Source of the DNA: Janibacter sp. CX7
GTDB taxonomy: Bacteria > Actinomycetota > Actinomycetes > Actinomycetales > Dermatophilaceae
DNA: 64,000 bases
NCBI RefSeq assembly: GCF_024362365.1
Contig: NZ_CP101464.1
Span: 3,165,344-3,229,343 of the forward strand
Direction: 5' to 3'
The notes below the pieces were generated by a model. That model ran no database searches and was not told the DNA's origin. It was given only the letters and a program-made list of their open reading frames with translations. Below are positions 44,117-52,495 of the stretch, piece after piece (the stretch's first letter is position 1; every line of letters begins with the position of its first letter). Position numbers and translations under genes: made by a program.

Positions 44117-45460
44117 CTAGTCCCAGAAGCTGACCTTGTCCCAGGCCTTCTTGCCGGCGTCGCCGACGTCGCTGATGACTTCCTTCGGCGAGACCGAGAT
44201 GTCGGCCTTGAGCCCGCCGCCGATGCCCAGGGTCGCGCCGACGTCGAACTTCACGCCGACCTTGTCCATGCTGACCTCGGCGTCCGCCGACGCGTGGGCG
44301 CCGATGCCGTAGGACACCTCGCCGCCGACGCCGACCTCGGCGGGGCCGAGGTCCTGGCTGACGGAGCCCTCGGCCTTGCCGCCGGCGAAAGCCTCGGCGT
44401 TGACGCCGACCTTGGCCCCACCCGGGCCGATGTTGGCCTCACCGCTCGCCTTGGCCTCCGCACCGACGAAGGCCTCCCCCTGCGCGGAGGTGCCGTGGTC
44501 ACCGGTCCAGTGGCCCTCGACCTTGCCGACGTAGGCACCGGCCTCGGCATTGGCCTCGGCGTAGGCACCCTTCTTCAGGTCGAAGCCGGCCTTGCCCTCG
44601 GTGGCGTACTCGGCGGAGAGGGCCTTGACGCTGGCACCGGTCTTCTCGTCGCCCCAGTCCTTCTGCCAGGCCTCGACGTCGCCCTTCTGGTCCCAGGCCT
44701 TCTTCTCGACCAGGGGGTCGGTCTGGACCCCGTCGAGGATCTTCTTGCCGTCCTTCTGCGAACCGTCGTCGAAGGACTTCTCCTTCGACCAGGACTCGCC
44801 GTACTCCTTGGTCCCGAGCGGGCCCTTGCCCCGGGTCGACTCCTGGGTCGTCTCCCAACCCTTGTCGCTCTTGGTCTGGTCGACGTCAGTCTCGGAGGAG
44901 CGACGGAAGCGGGGGTCCTGCTCGCGCTTCCAGCTGCCGTCCTCGGCCTCCTGCCAGCGCTTGCCCGTCACCGGGTCGTAGTAGTGGGTGTTGCCGTCCT
45001 TGTCCTTGTTGACCTTGACGAGGTCGGAGTCCTTGCCCGGACGCTCGAAGGTCTGCTTGTAGCTGATCGGGCCGTCGTCCTTGCCCTGACCCTTGCCGCC
45101 GCCGTTGCCGTTGCCGCCGCCGTTGCCGTTGCCCCCGCCGTTGCCATTGCCGCCGCCGTTGCCCCCGCCGCCGCCGGAGCCGCCGACCTCCTTGGAGGTG
45201 GTGTCCTGGTCGCTCGCCTGCTCCTTCATCGTCCGGGCGACCTGGCGCAGGGTCTCGGTGGCCTCCCCCAGCTGCTTGACCGCGGTCGTGCGCCAGCGCA
45301 CGAGCAGCGCCTGGCCGTCGTCGCCCTCCCAGTTGCCCTGCAGGAGGCCGGCGCTGGAGTTGCCCCGCTCCAGCACGTCGTCGAGCCGGTTGGCCTCGGT
45401 CGTGAGCTGCGCAGCGATCTCGCGGATGCGCGCAGTGTCCATGCCCTGCTGGACGTTCAT
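44117..45460 (-). CDS. Long WXG100 protein with repetitive C-terminal domain, candidate secreted effector
   Basis: A 447-residue protein. Residues 1-85 are a WXG100 hairpin (MDTARIREIAAQLTTEANRL, GNWEGDDGQALL), so WEG is the motif. A Gly/Asn repeat linker of about 30 residues follows (GNGGGN units). Residues 130-250 are charged with Lys/Asp and contain two YY/TGKRWQEAEDGSW-like segments. The last 180 residues alternate small residues (AEANAEAGAYVGKVEGHW, GEANIGPGGAKVGVNAEA, VGVGGEVSYGIGAHASADAE), like strands of a beta-solenoid or barrel. It ends AGKKAWDKVSFWD. No nuclease or deaminase motif is visible. It has promoter site E and is followed by the two Mog1-like genes. Confidence 0.82.
   Translation of the reverse strand: MNVQQGMDTARIREIAAQLTTEANRLDDVLERGNSSAGLLQGNWEGDDGQALLVRWRTTAVKQLGEATETLRQVARTMKEQASDQDTTSKEVGGSGGGGGNGGGNGNGGGNGNGGGNGNGGGKGQGKDDGPISYKQTFERPGKDSDLVKVNKDKDGNTHYYDPVTGKRWQEAEDGSWKREQDPRFRRSSETDVDQTKSDKGWETTQESTRGKGPLGTKEYGESWSKEKSFDDGSQKDGKKILDGVQTDPLVEKKAWDQKGDVEAWQKDWGDEKTGASVKALSAEYATEGKAGFDLKKGAYAEANAEAGAYVGKVEGHWTGDHGTSAQGEAFVGAEAKASGEANIGPGGAKVGVNAEAFAGGKAEGSVSQDLGPAEVGVGGEVSYGIGAHASADAEVSMDKVGVKFDVGATLGIGGGLKADISVSPKEVISDVGDAGKKAWDKVSFWD
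45094..45176 (-). repeat. Gly/Asn-coding tandem repeat
   Basis: Short GCC/GTT/GCC units (GCCGCCGTTGCC) repeat about six times with small changes and encode the GNGGGN linker of the WXG100 protein. It is a coding repeat, not a CRISPR. Confidence 0.85.
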
Positions 45461-45512
45461 CTTCTCTCCCCTGGCGGTGGCCGACGAGGCCTTCGAGTGC
45501 GGTCAGGTGGTC

Positions 45513-45556
45513 AACCTAGGCGTCCCGGGCGGGGAGCGACATGGGGAGCACTCCCC
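45513..45556 (-). promoter_or_regulatory. Promoter of the long WXG100 gene with palindrome (site E)
   Basis: On the coding strand GGGGAGTGCTCCCC (45543-45556) is followed after 24 bases by the -10 TAGGTT (45513-45518). The flank ATGTCGCTC equals that of site B. No clear terminator lies between this gene and the twelve-gene operon, so this promoter may drive both. Confidence 0.8.
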
Positions 45557-45563
45557 ACCCGCC

Positions 45564-47015
45564 TCAGGAGCGCTCCGCCCACCACGCCCGGAGCCGCTCC
45601 GCGGCCGCCTCGGGACCGATCGGACCCTCGTCGAGACGCACCTGCAGGAGGTGTCGGTAGGCCTCGCCGAGGACCGGCCCGGGCTCGATGCCGAGGACCT
45701 CGGCGATCTGGTGGCCGTCGAGCTCGGGGCGCACCTTGTCCAGCTCCTCCTGCGCGAGGAGGTCGTCGATGCGCTGCTCGAGGTCGTCGTAGGCGCGGCG
45801 CAGACGGGCGGCCTTGCGCTGGTTGCGGGTCGTGCAGTCGGCCCGGGTCAGCCGGTGCAGCCGCTGCAGCAGCGGACCGGCGTCGGTGACATATCGGCGG
45901 ACCGCCGAGTCGGTCCACTGCCCGTCGCCGTAGCCGTGGAAGCGCAGGTGCAGCTCGACGAGGCGGGCGACCGACTTCGTCGTCTCCTTGTCGAAGCGCA
46001 GCGCGCGCATCCGCTTGGCGGTGAGCTTGGCCCCGACGACGTCGTGGTGGTGGAAGGAGACACCGCCCCCCTCCTCGAAGCGCCGCGTGCGGGGCTTGCC
46101 GATGTCGTGGAGCAGCGCGGCCAGGCGCAGCACGAGGTCGGGGCGCGGCACCGGGTGGTCGGCGTCGGCGGCGGGCCCTTCCAGGTCGATCGCCTGCTGG
46201 AGCACGGTGAGCGAGTGCTCGTAGACGTCCTTGTGCCGGTGGTGCTCGTCGATCTCGAGGCGAAGGGCGGGCAGCTCCGGCAGCACCTGCTCGGCGAGGC
46301 CGGTGTCGACGAGGACGCGCAGGCCCGCCACGGGGTCGGCGGCGAGGAGGAGCTTGACCAGCTCGTCCCGGATGCGCTCGGCCGAGACGATCTCGAGGGT
46401 GCCGGCTGCGGCGGTCATCGCCTCGAGCACCTCGGGGCTGGGGACGAGCCCCAGCTGGGCCACGAAGCGCGCCGCCCGCATCATCCGGAGCGGGTCGTCG
46501 GAGAAGGAGACCTCCGGCGTGGAGGGCGTGCGCAGCCGCTGGGCGGCGAGGTCGAGCATGCCGCCGTGCGGGTCGACGAGCGCGAGGTCGGGCAGGCGCA
46601 GGGCCATGGCGTTGACGGTGAAATCACGCCGGACGAGGTCGTCCTCGAGGTTGTCGCCGAAGGCGACGACCGGCTTGCGGGTCGTCCCGTCGTAGGCATC
46701 GGCCCGATAGGTGGTCACCTCGACGGTGTAGCCGCGGTGCCGGGCGCCGATGGTCCCGAAGTCGCGCCCCATGTCCCAGTGCGCGTCGCCCCAGTCGGCG
46801 AGGATCGCCTCGGTCTCGTCGGGCGACGCCGAGGTCGTCAGGTCGAGGTCCTCGCTGGCGCGACCGAGGAAGGCGTCACGCACGGGGCCGCCGACGAGGG
46901 CCAGCTCGTGACCCCCCTTCGCAAATCGCTCGCCGAGGTCGGTGAGCAGCGGCACGACCGGCGCCAGATGGGCCACGGCCGCACGCAGGATCTCCGGGGG
47001 CAGGTCGGGGGACAT
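45564..47015 (-). CDS. CCA tRNA nucleotidyltransferase
   Basis: A 483-residue enzyme that adds or repairs the CCA end of tRNAs. The head holds [13 protein letters not shown] and DLDLTT with the two catalytic Asp. The neck has [11 protein letters not shown] and RMMRAARF. An HD domain follows ([12 protein letters not shown]), as in actinobacterial CCA enzymes (mycobacterial PcnA). The ATG lies eight bases past TAACCT, so the mRNA is close to leaderless; a TTG nine bases upstream is a less likely start. It is the left end of the block that matches mycobacterial Rv3907c-Rv3910. Confidence 0.92.
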   Translation of the reverse strand: MSPDLPPEILRAAVAHLAPVVPLLTDLGERFAKGGHELALVGGPVRDAFLGRASEDLDLTTSASPDETEAILADWGDAHWDMGRDFGTIGARHRGYTVEVTTYRADAYDGTTRKPVVAFGDNLEDDLVRRDFTVNAMALRLPDLALVDPHGGMLDLAAQRLRTPSTPEVSFSDDPLRMMRAARFVAQLGLVPSPEVLEAMTAAAGTLEIVSAERIRDELVKLLLAADPVAGLRVLVDTGLAEQVLPELPALRLEIDEHHRHKDVYEHSLTVLQQAIDLEGPAADADHPVPRPDLVLRLAALLHDIGKPRTRRFEEGGGVSFHHHDVVGAKLTAKRMRALRFDKETTKSVARLVELHLRFHGYGDGQWTDSAVRRYVTDAGPLLQRLHRLTRADCTTRNQRKAARLRRAYDDLEQRIDDLLAQEELDKVRPELDGHQIAEVLGIEPGPVLGEAYRHLLQVRLDEGPIGPEAAAERLRAWWAERS

Positions 47016-47023
47016 GGAGCCCA

Positions 47024-47029
47024 AGGTTA
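47024..47029 (-). promoter_or_regulatory. -10 element before the CCA enzyme gene
   Basis: TAACCT on the coding strand ends eight bases before the ATG; no ribosome-binding site lies between. Probably a leaderless or nearly leaderless transcript. Confidence 0.4.
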
Positions 47030-47055
47030 CGTGGGCTGCGTCCCCCGACCCGACA

Positions 47056-48009
47056 TCACAGGACCGGGGCGTTGGGCAGGCAGCGGATCGTCCCGGACCC
47101 GTCGGCCTTGAGCGCGCGCTTGGTGATGTCGATGACCCGGGGGCTGTGGGTGATCGACAGGTGGTCGCTCAGGTCGATCGCGCACCCGTCCTGGACGGTG
47201 ATGTTGCGGACCGTGGCTCCCGGACCGGCGGTGAGGAAGGTGCTGCGGTAGGGGGTGACCACCTCGTCGTACTTCGTCCCGATGACGGTGTAGTCGACCC
47301 CGGGAACGGTGTCGCCGTCGGCGGTGAGGGCGGTGATGTACTCCGACCCCTGCATCTGGTCGACGGCGGCCTGCCCCAGGCCCTCTCGGGTGAGGTCCGT
47401 CGCCCCGACGGCCTCGGCGATCGTCCCCAGACCCGACAGGGTCGTGCCGTGGTGGCTGCCGGCCAGGGTGACGACGTCGTCGACCCCTCCGCCACCGTGC
47501 TTCTTGAGCACGTCGGTGATGATCGTCCCGCCCTGCGACCACCCGACCATGTCGACCTTCGAGAAGCCGGTGCGGGAGCGCACGGTCTCGGCGAAGGCGG
47601 CCAGCTCGTCCCCGTTGCCCGAGAGCCCGGTCGTGCCGTAGACGCCGGGGATCTGGGCTGCGGCGTCCGTACCGTCCGTGCCGTAGTTGAAGGAGTAGAC
47701 GCAGTAGCCGGCCCACTTCAGCTCGGGCGCCATCCGCGCGAAGGAGTCGTACTGGTTGGCGAAGGTGCCGTGGACGAGGACCACCGGGTTCTCACCCTCT
47801 CGCGGAACGCACCCCCAGTCGTTGACACCCTGCGGCTGGGCGTCGGGGTGCGCGAGCGAGTAGAGGAGCGAGCCGCTGAAGTTCAGCTGGTAGGGGCCGG
47901 TGACCGGCTCCTCCTGCTCGGCTGCGCCTGCCGTACCCACCCCCATCGTCAGGCTGGTCAGCAGGGCGGCGCCCGCGGCGGCTGCGGCTCGTCGGAGGGT
48001 CGGCTTCAT
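47056..48009 (-). CDS. Secreted triacylglycerol lipase/esterase
   Basis: A 317-residue exported lipase. The signal peptide MKPTLRRAAAAAGAALLTSL ends at GTAGA. The oxyanion turn is VVLVHGTFANQYDSF, the nucleophile elbow GWSQGG, and AGSHHGTTLSGLG holds the typical lipase helix. The catalytic His is probably in LSDHLSITHS near the end. Three Cys fit one or two disulphides. It is of the actinobacterial class 2 lipase (LipA/EstB) type. The gene is divergent from the Nudix gene. Confidence 0.85.
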   Translation of the reverse strand: MKPTLRRAAAAAGAALLTSLTMGVGTAGAAEQEEPVTGPYQLNFSGSLLYSLAHPDAQPQGVNDWGCVPREGENPVVLVHGTFANQYDSFARMAPELKWAGYCVYSFNYGTDGTDAAAQIPGVYGTTGLSGNGDELAAFAETVRSRTGFSKVDMVGWSQGGTIITDVLKKHGGGGVDDVVTLAGSHHGTTLSGLGTIAEAVGATDLTREGLGQAAVDQMQGSEYITALTADGDTVPGVDYTVIGTKYDEVVTPYRSTFLTAGPGATVRNITVQDGCAIDLSDHLSITHSPRVIDITKRALKADGSGTIRCLPNAPVL

Positions 48010-48153
48010 CGTGGCTCCCGGGAAGGTCGTGCGTCGTCCTTGACGCGTCCGTCCTCGTTGACGGACCTACCAGACAGTAGTCACGCCGGTCCCACCGAGC
48101 AGAGCGCGTCCGGCGCACCTCGCCACCCGGGAGGCGCCCCGAGGTCGCATGGC

Positions 48154-48159
48154 TACAGT
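48154..48159 (+). promoter_or_regulatory. -10 element of the leaderless Nudix promoter
   Basis: TACAGT lies six bases before the ATG at 48166, so the mRNA starts at the ATG. Confidence 0.5.
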
Positions 48160-48165
48160 GACCAC

Positions 48166-48648
48166 ATGACCCACCCCGCCCACGCCTCCGGACCGCAGCG
48201 CCGTCTGCCCGCGGTCGAGGAGCGGAGCGCCGGTGGGGTCGTCGTCGACGTGCACGAAGGGGAGGCCCGGATCGCGGTCATCGCCCGCCGCAACCGCGCC
48301 GGCCGCCTCGAGTGGTGCCTGCCCAAGGGCCACATCGAGGGCGAGGAGACGCTCGTCGAGACCGCCGCCCGCGAGGTCGCCGAGGAGACCGGCATCGAGG
48401 CCCGGGTCCTCGTCGAGCTCGGGACCATCGACTACTGGTTCGCCACCCCCGACCGGCGGATCCACAAGTTCGTCCACCACTACCTGCTCGAGGCCATCGG
48501 CGGCTACCTGACGATCGACAACGACCCCGACCACGAGGCCGTCGACGTCGCCTGGCTGCCGCTGCGCGAGGCGCACCGGCACCTGACCTTCCCCAACGAA
48601 CGCCGCATCGCGAGGGAGGCGTGGCAGCGACTCGCCGGCGACGCCTGA
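48166..48648 (+). CDS. Nudix hydrolase (MutT4-like)
   Basis: A 160-residue Nudix enzyme. The box GX5EX7REUXEEXGU is complete, opening at GHIEGEE and closing REVAEETGI. The residues before it (RLEWCLPKG) and HKFVHHYLLE after it match the mycobacterial MutT4 (Rv3908) type. It hydrolyses nucleoside diphosphate-linked substrates; which one is not determinable. The start is leaderless. The 3' end overlaps the DUF6049 gene by 28 bases, as in the syntenic mycobacterial order. Confidence 0.9.
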   Translation: MTHPAHASGPQRRLPAVEERSAGGVVVDVHEGEARIAVIARRNRAGRLEWCLPKGHIEGEETLVETAAREVAEETGIEARVLVELGTIDYWFATPDRRIHKFVHHYLLEAIGGYLTIDNDPDHEAVDVAWLPLREAHRHLTFPNERRIAREAWQRLAGDA

Positions 48649-50717
48649 GCGCCGCGGTCGCGAGCCTGCTGCTCGCGCTGCTCGTCGTGCTCCCCGTCGC
48701 CGTTGGTCCCACCACTGCCGCCGCCACCCCCTTCGCACCGGAGGACCCCGGTGACTCGCGGGTCACGATCACGTCGATCACCCCCGTCGTCGAGGGCGAC
48801 GGTGTCGCCACGGTGCGCGGCACGGTGGCCAACACCGGCTCCACGACCCTCTCCGGCCCCCGGGTGGCCGTGGTCCCGCAGGAGGCGGGCACCGGCCGGT
48901 CCGACATCGCCGACTGGACGAAGGGGGATGCCCCCGTCTCCGGGACCGCACTGGCCGCGACGACGCTCGACGACGTCGCCGCCGGCGGCTCGGCGAGCTT
49001 CACGCTCGAGGTCGACGGCAACGACCTGCTGCCGCAGTCCTCCGCCGGCGCCGCGTGGGTGAGCGTGCAGACCGACGCGACGGCGGTGCACACCTTCGTC
49101 GGCGTGCAGCGGACCAAGGAGTACGAGCCGCTGCAGATCCTCTGGGGCATGCCGCTGCTGCTCCCCGACGACCGCCGGCTGTGGGGCACGAGCCGCGAGG
49201 CCCGCAGCAGCGCGTGGCAGGAGGCCGTCGGGAGCGACTCCCGGATCGCCGCCCTCACCTCCGAGGAACCCGCGGACGACGAGTTCTGGGTGCTCGACCC
49301 CTCCCTGCTCGATGTCCCCGCCGACGGCGAGGACATCGCCACCGCCGAGCGGGAGACGCGCACCCGGGCCGCCGAGTCCCTGCGAGAGCAGCTCGTCGGC
49401 TCCCGCACCCTCGTCCTGCCGGACGCCGATGCCGACGTCGCGGCGGGCGCCGAGTCGAAGGACGCCGCCCGACTGGTGAAGGCCCGGGTCGCCGACGGCA
49501 CCCGGGTCGCCCAGGAGCTCGGGGCGCGCAGCGACGTGCTGTGGCCCGCCGACGGGCTGGCGACCGGCGAGCGCGCCGAGGCCCTCCACGAGCTGCGACC
49601 GACGGGGGTCGAGCCCACCCTGCTCGTCCCCAGCACGAGCCTGGTCCCCGAGGGATTCACCGCCACCGGCGGAGACCGGACCACGGCCGGGAGCCCCGTC
49701 GTCGTCAGCGACGGCCCGATCGCCGACCTCGTCGAGGGCCTGTCGAGCGCCGACGACGTCACCCTGGCCCGTCAGCAGCTCGTCGCCGAGACCGCGGCCG
49801 TGCTCGGCGAGCGCCCGGGCACCCCCCGCACGATCGTCGTCGTCCCCGACCGCACGAGCACGCCCTCCGTCGAGGCCTACGAGCAGCTGCGCGCGTCGAC
49901 CGACCGCATCCCCTGGCTCGAGGGCGGCGACCTCGCGTCGGTGCTCGACGACGCCGCCGCGGCCGAGCCGGCCCGCACCGCGCGGACCCCGGGCCAGATC
50001 GACGACGTGACCGCCGGCGCTGCGACTCCTTCGGCGGTCCTGTCGCAGGACCGCTCGCGCCGCATCGTCCGCGACTCCCGGTCGATGGCGACCTTCGCCG
50101 CCGTCCGTCGCGACGGGACCGCGTGGCGCTCGCGGATGCAGGCCTCCCTGCAGCAGCTGACGTCGACCCGGTGGCGCGAGGACCGCTACGGCTTCGTGCG
50201 CCTGCACGACGACGTCGAGCAGGCCGTCACGCTCGACGCCGACGACCTCGTCGTCTCCTCGGGCGACGTCAACTTCTTCGCCGACAGCGGGCGGCTGCAG
50301 ATCAGCATCACCAACAACACCGACGTCCAGCTCGAGGACCTGCGGGTGCACGTCACCCCCGGCAACCACTCGCTGCGCGTCGACGGCGACCCCGACCCGG
50401 TGACGATCGGCCCGGGCGGCCAGCAGACGGTCACGGTGCAGGCCACGGCGCTCGCGGCCGGCCAGGTGCCCGTCAACGTCGCCGTGACGACCCCGGGCGG
50501 CCACGCCGTCGCCGAGCCCGCGACCCTGCACGTCAAGGTGCGGCCGACCGGCGACTCGATCTACTGGGTCATCGGTGGCGCGGCCGTGCTCCTCCTCGCG
50601 GCAGGCACGTGGCGTACCGTGCGGGGCGGTCGTCGCGCACGCGCGGCCGCACCCGAGGGCAGCTCGTCCGAGGGTCAGCCCGAGAGCAGCTCGCCCGAGG
50701 GCGACACAGACCACTGA
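48621..50717 (+). CDS. DUF6049-family exported protein (Rv3909-like)
   Basis: A 698-residue protein. I choose the GTG inside the Nudix gene because AGGGAGG precedes it and the peptide then starts MAATRRRRLSAAVASLLLAL, an ideal signal sequence. The body contains an N-terminal beta domain (VTITSITPVVEGDGVATVRG), a region resembling a degenerate glycosidase or polysaccharide deacetylase barrel and a C-terminal Ig-like part. One helix (YWVIGGAAVLLLAAGTW) and a basic tail follow. Its mycobacterial counterpart is encoded before MviN (MurJ), which suggests a role in lipid II export or wall growth. Confidence 0.85.
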   Translation: MAATRRRRLSAAVASLLLALLVVLPVAVGPTTAAATPFAPEDPGDSRVTITSITPVVEGDGVATVRGTVANTGSTTLSGPRVAVVPQEAGTGRSDIADWTKGDAPVSGTALAATTLDDVAAGGSASFTLEVDGNDLLPQSSAGAAWVSVQTDATAVHTFVGVQRTKEYEPLQILWGMPLLLPDDRRLWGTSREARSSAWQEAVGSDSRIAALTSEEPADDEFWVLDPSLLDVPADGEDIATAERETRTRAAESLREQLVGSRTLVLPDADADVAAGAESKDAARLVKARVADGTRVAQELGARSDVLWPADGLATGERAEALHELRPTGVEPTLLVPSTSLVPEGFTATGGDRTTAGSPVVVSDGPIADLVEGLSSADDVTLARQQLVAETAAVLGERPGTPRTIVVVPDRTSTPSVEAYEQLRASTDRIPWLEGGDLASVLDDAAAAEPARTARTPGQIDDVTAGAATPSAVLSQDRSRRIVRDSRSMATFAAVRRDGTAWRSRMQASLQQLTSTRWREDRYGFVRLHDDVEQAVTLDADDLVVSSGDVNFFADSGRLQISITNNTDVQLEDLRVHVTPGNHSLRVDGDPDPVTIGPGGQQTVTVQATALAAGQVPVNVAVTTPGGHAVAEPATLHVKVRPTGDSIYWVIGGAAVLLLAAGTWRTVRGGRRARAAAPEGSSSEGQPESSSPEGDTDH

Positions 50718-50734
50718 CCCCGAGGGGACGACGC

Positions 50735-52411
50735 ATGAGCGAGGCCGCCACCCCGCAGGAGGACCTCGGCGAACCGGCCGCGGGTCGGAGCGCACCGGAC
50801 ATCGGCCGGTCGAGCGCCATCATGGCGTCCGGCACCCTCTTCTCCCGGGTCCTCGGCTTCGCCCGCAACAGCCTGACGGCCTATGTCGTCGGCCTGACGG
50901 TCATCGCCGCCGACGCGTGGAATGCCGCCAACACGCTGCCCAACATCTTCCACCTGCTCATCGCGGGTGGCGTGCTCAACGCCGTGATCGTCCCGCAGAT
51001 CACCCGCGCCATGCGCGACCACGACGGCGGGCAGACCTACATCAACCGGCTGCTCACCCTGTCGACCGCCGCCCTCGCGGTCATCACCCTGCTGCTGACG
51101 CTCGCGGCGCCGCTGCTCGTCTCGCTCATCGTCTCGAGCAGCTGGCCGCCGGAGGCCCGCACGCTCGCGACCGCCTTCGCCGTCCTGTGCCTGCCGCAGG
51201 TCTTCTTCTACGGGCTCTACACCCTCCTCGGGCAGATCCTGACGGCCCACCACCGCTTCGGGGCCTTCATGTGGTCACCGGCGCTGGCCAACGTCGTCGC
51301 GATCGGCGGCCTGCTGTGGTTCGTCATCACGGACCAGCCACGACAGGGTGAGGTCGGTGAGTGGACCCCGACGATGGTCGCCGTCCTCGGCGGCACGGCG
51401 ACCCTCTCGATCGCCCTGCAGGCCCTCGCCCTCGTCCCGGCCCTGCGCGGGACCGGTCTGCGCTTCCGCCCCGTGTGGGGCCTGCGGGGCAGCGGGCTCG
51501 GCAGCGCCTCGCGCATGGCGATGTGGGCCTTCGCCGCCGTCGCCGTCGGCCAGGCCGCCTACCTCGTCAACTCTCGCGTCCTCACCGGCGCCCTGCACGC
51601 CGCCGAGGCCCGCGGGGTCGAGGGCGCCGGCCTGACGGCCTATGCCAACGCCTTCCTGCTCTTCATGCTCCCGCACGGCATCATCACCGTCTCGCTCGTC
51701 ACCGCCCTCTTCACGCGCATCTCGCACGCGGCCCACGACGACGACACCCGGGCCGTGACCGCCGACCTGCGGCGCGGACTCACCCTGCCCGCGACCATCC
51801 TCATGCCGGGCACGCTCGCGATCCTGCTCGTCGCGCCCTACCTGCTCGCCGCGGTGCTCCCGGGCACCCCGCGCGACCAGGTCGACGCCTCCGTTGGCGT
51901 ACTCGCCGCGATGATGCTCGGGCTCGTGCCCTACGGCTGGTTCTTCCTCGTGCAGCGCGCCTACTACGCCTACGAGGACGGGCGCACCCCCTTCGTCCTG
52001 CAGCTCGTCGTCACGGGCGTCGCGCTCACCTTCACCCTCGTCGGGTCCCTCGGCGTGCCGGAGCACGCCGCGACCTGGGTCGGACTCGGCCAGACCGTGT
52101 CCAACCTCGTCGCCGCCGTCCTCGGCCTGTGGCTGCTCCGCGGCCGACTCGGCTCGCTCGGCCTCTCCCGCGTCGTGCGCCAGTTCGTCCGGCTCGGGCT
52201 GGCGACCGCCGTCGGCGGCCTCGTCGGCTGGGGCCTGCTGCGCGCCCTGCTGCTCGTCGTCGACGGGCAGACCTGGTTCGGCTCGGTCGTCGTCACGGCC
52301 GCCGTCGGGCTCGTCGTTCTCGGCGTCGCCCTGGCCCTCGCAGCGCGGCTGCGGGTCGAAGAGGTCTCCGAGCTGCTCGGCCCCCTGACCCGTCGCCTGC
52401 GCCGTGGCTGA
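50735..52411 (+). CDS. murJ: Lipid II flippase MurJ
   Basis: A 558-residue membrane protein with fourteen or so helices. The MurJ motifs SGTLFSRVLGFARNSLTAY, NIFHLLIAGGVLNAVIVPQI and LLGQILTAHHRFGAFMWSPA are kept. It moves lipid-linked peptidoglycan precursors across the membrane. In mycobacteria the homologous MviN carries a C-terminal pseudokinase; here the protein stops after the last helix (RLRRG) and the pseudokinase is a separate gene 84 bases downstream. The ATG follows GAGGGGACG. Confidence 0.93.
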   Translation: MSEAATPQEDLGEPAAGRSAPDIGRSSAIMASGTLFSRVLGFARNSLTAYVVGLTVIAADAWNAANTLPNIFHLLIAGGVLNAVIVPQITRAMRDHDGGQTYINRLLTLSTAALAVITLLLTLAAPLLVSLIVSSSWPPEARTLATAFAVLCLPQVFFYGLYTLLGQILTAHHRFGAFMWSPALANVVAIGGLLWFVITDQPRQGEVGEWTPTMVAVLGGTATLSIALQALALVPALRGTGLRFRPVWGLRGSGLGSASRMAMWAFAAVAVGQAAYLVNSRVLTGALHAAEARGVEGAGLTAYANAFLLFMLPHGIITVSLVTALFTRISHAAHDDDTRAVTADLRRGLTLPATILMPGTLAILLVAPYLLAAVLPGTPRDQVDASVGVLAAMMLGLVPYGWFFLVQRAYYAYEDGRTPFVLQLVVTGVALTFTLVGSLGVPEHAATWVGLGQTVSNLVAAVLGLWLLRGRLGSLGLSRVVRQFVRLGLATAVGGLVGWGLLRALLLVVDGQTWFGSVVVTAAVGLVVLGVALALAARLRVEEVSELLGPLTRRLRRG

Positions 52412-52455
52412 CGCGCCCCGGACGTCGGCTGCGCGGATGCGCTGCCGCTGGGACC

Positions 52456-52461
52456 TAGGAT
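52456..52461 (+). promoter_or_regulatory. -10 element before the pseudokinase gene
   Basis: TAGGAT lies 35 bases before the GTG that follows GAGAGGGG. It overlaps an in-frame ATG at 52460, so that ATG is upstream of the transcript start and is not used. Confidence 0.5.
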
Positions 52462-52495
52462 GGCGCGGCAGGCCTACACCGACGAGAGGGGCAGC

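Noticed and set aside
45094..45176. Short regular repeats as a CRISPR array
   Set aside because: Units are 6-18 bases without unique spacers and they translate in frame to Gly/Asn.
47016..47024. TTG at 47024 as start of the CCA enzyme
   Set aside because: It would touch the -10 element; the ATG at 47015 is better placed.
52460..52495. ATG at 52460 as start of the pseudokinase
   Set aside because: It overlaps a good -10 element TAGGAT, while GTG at 52496 has GAGAGGGG before it.
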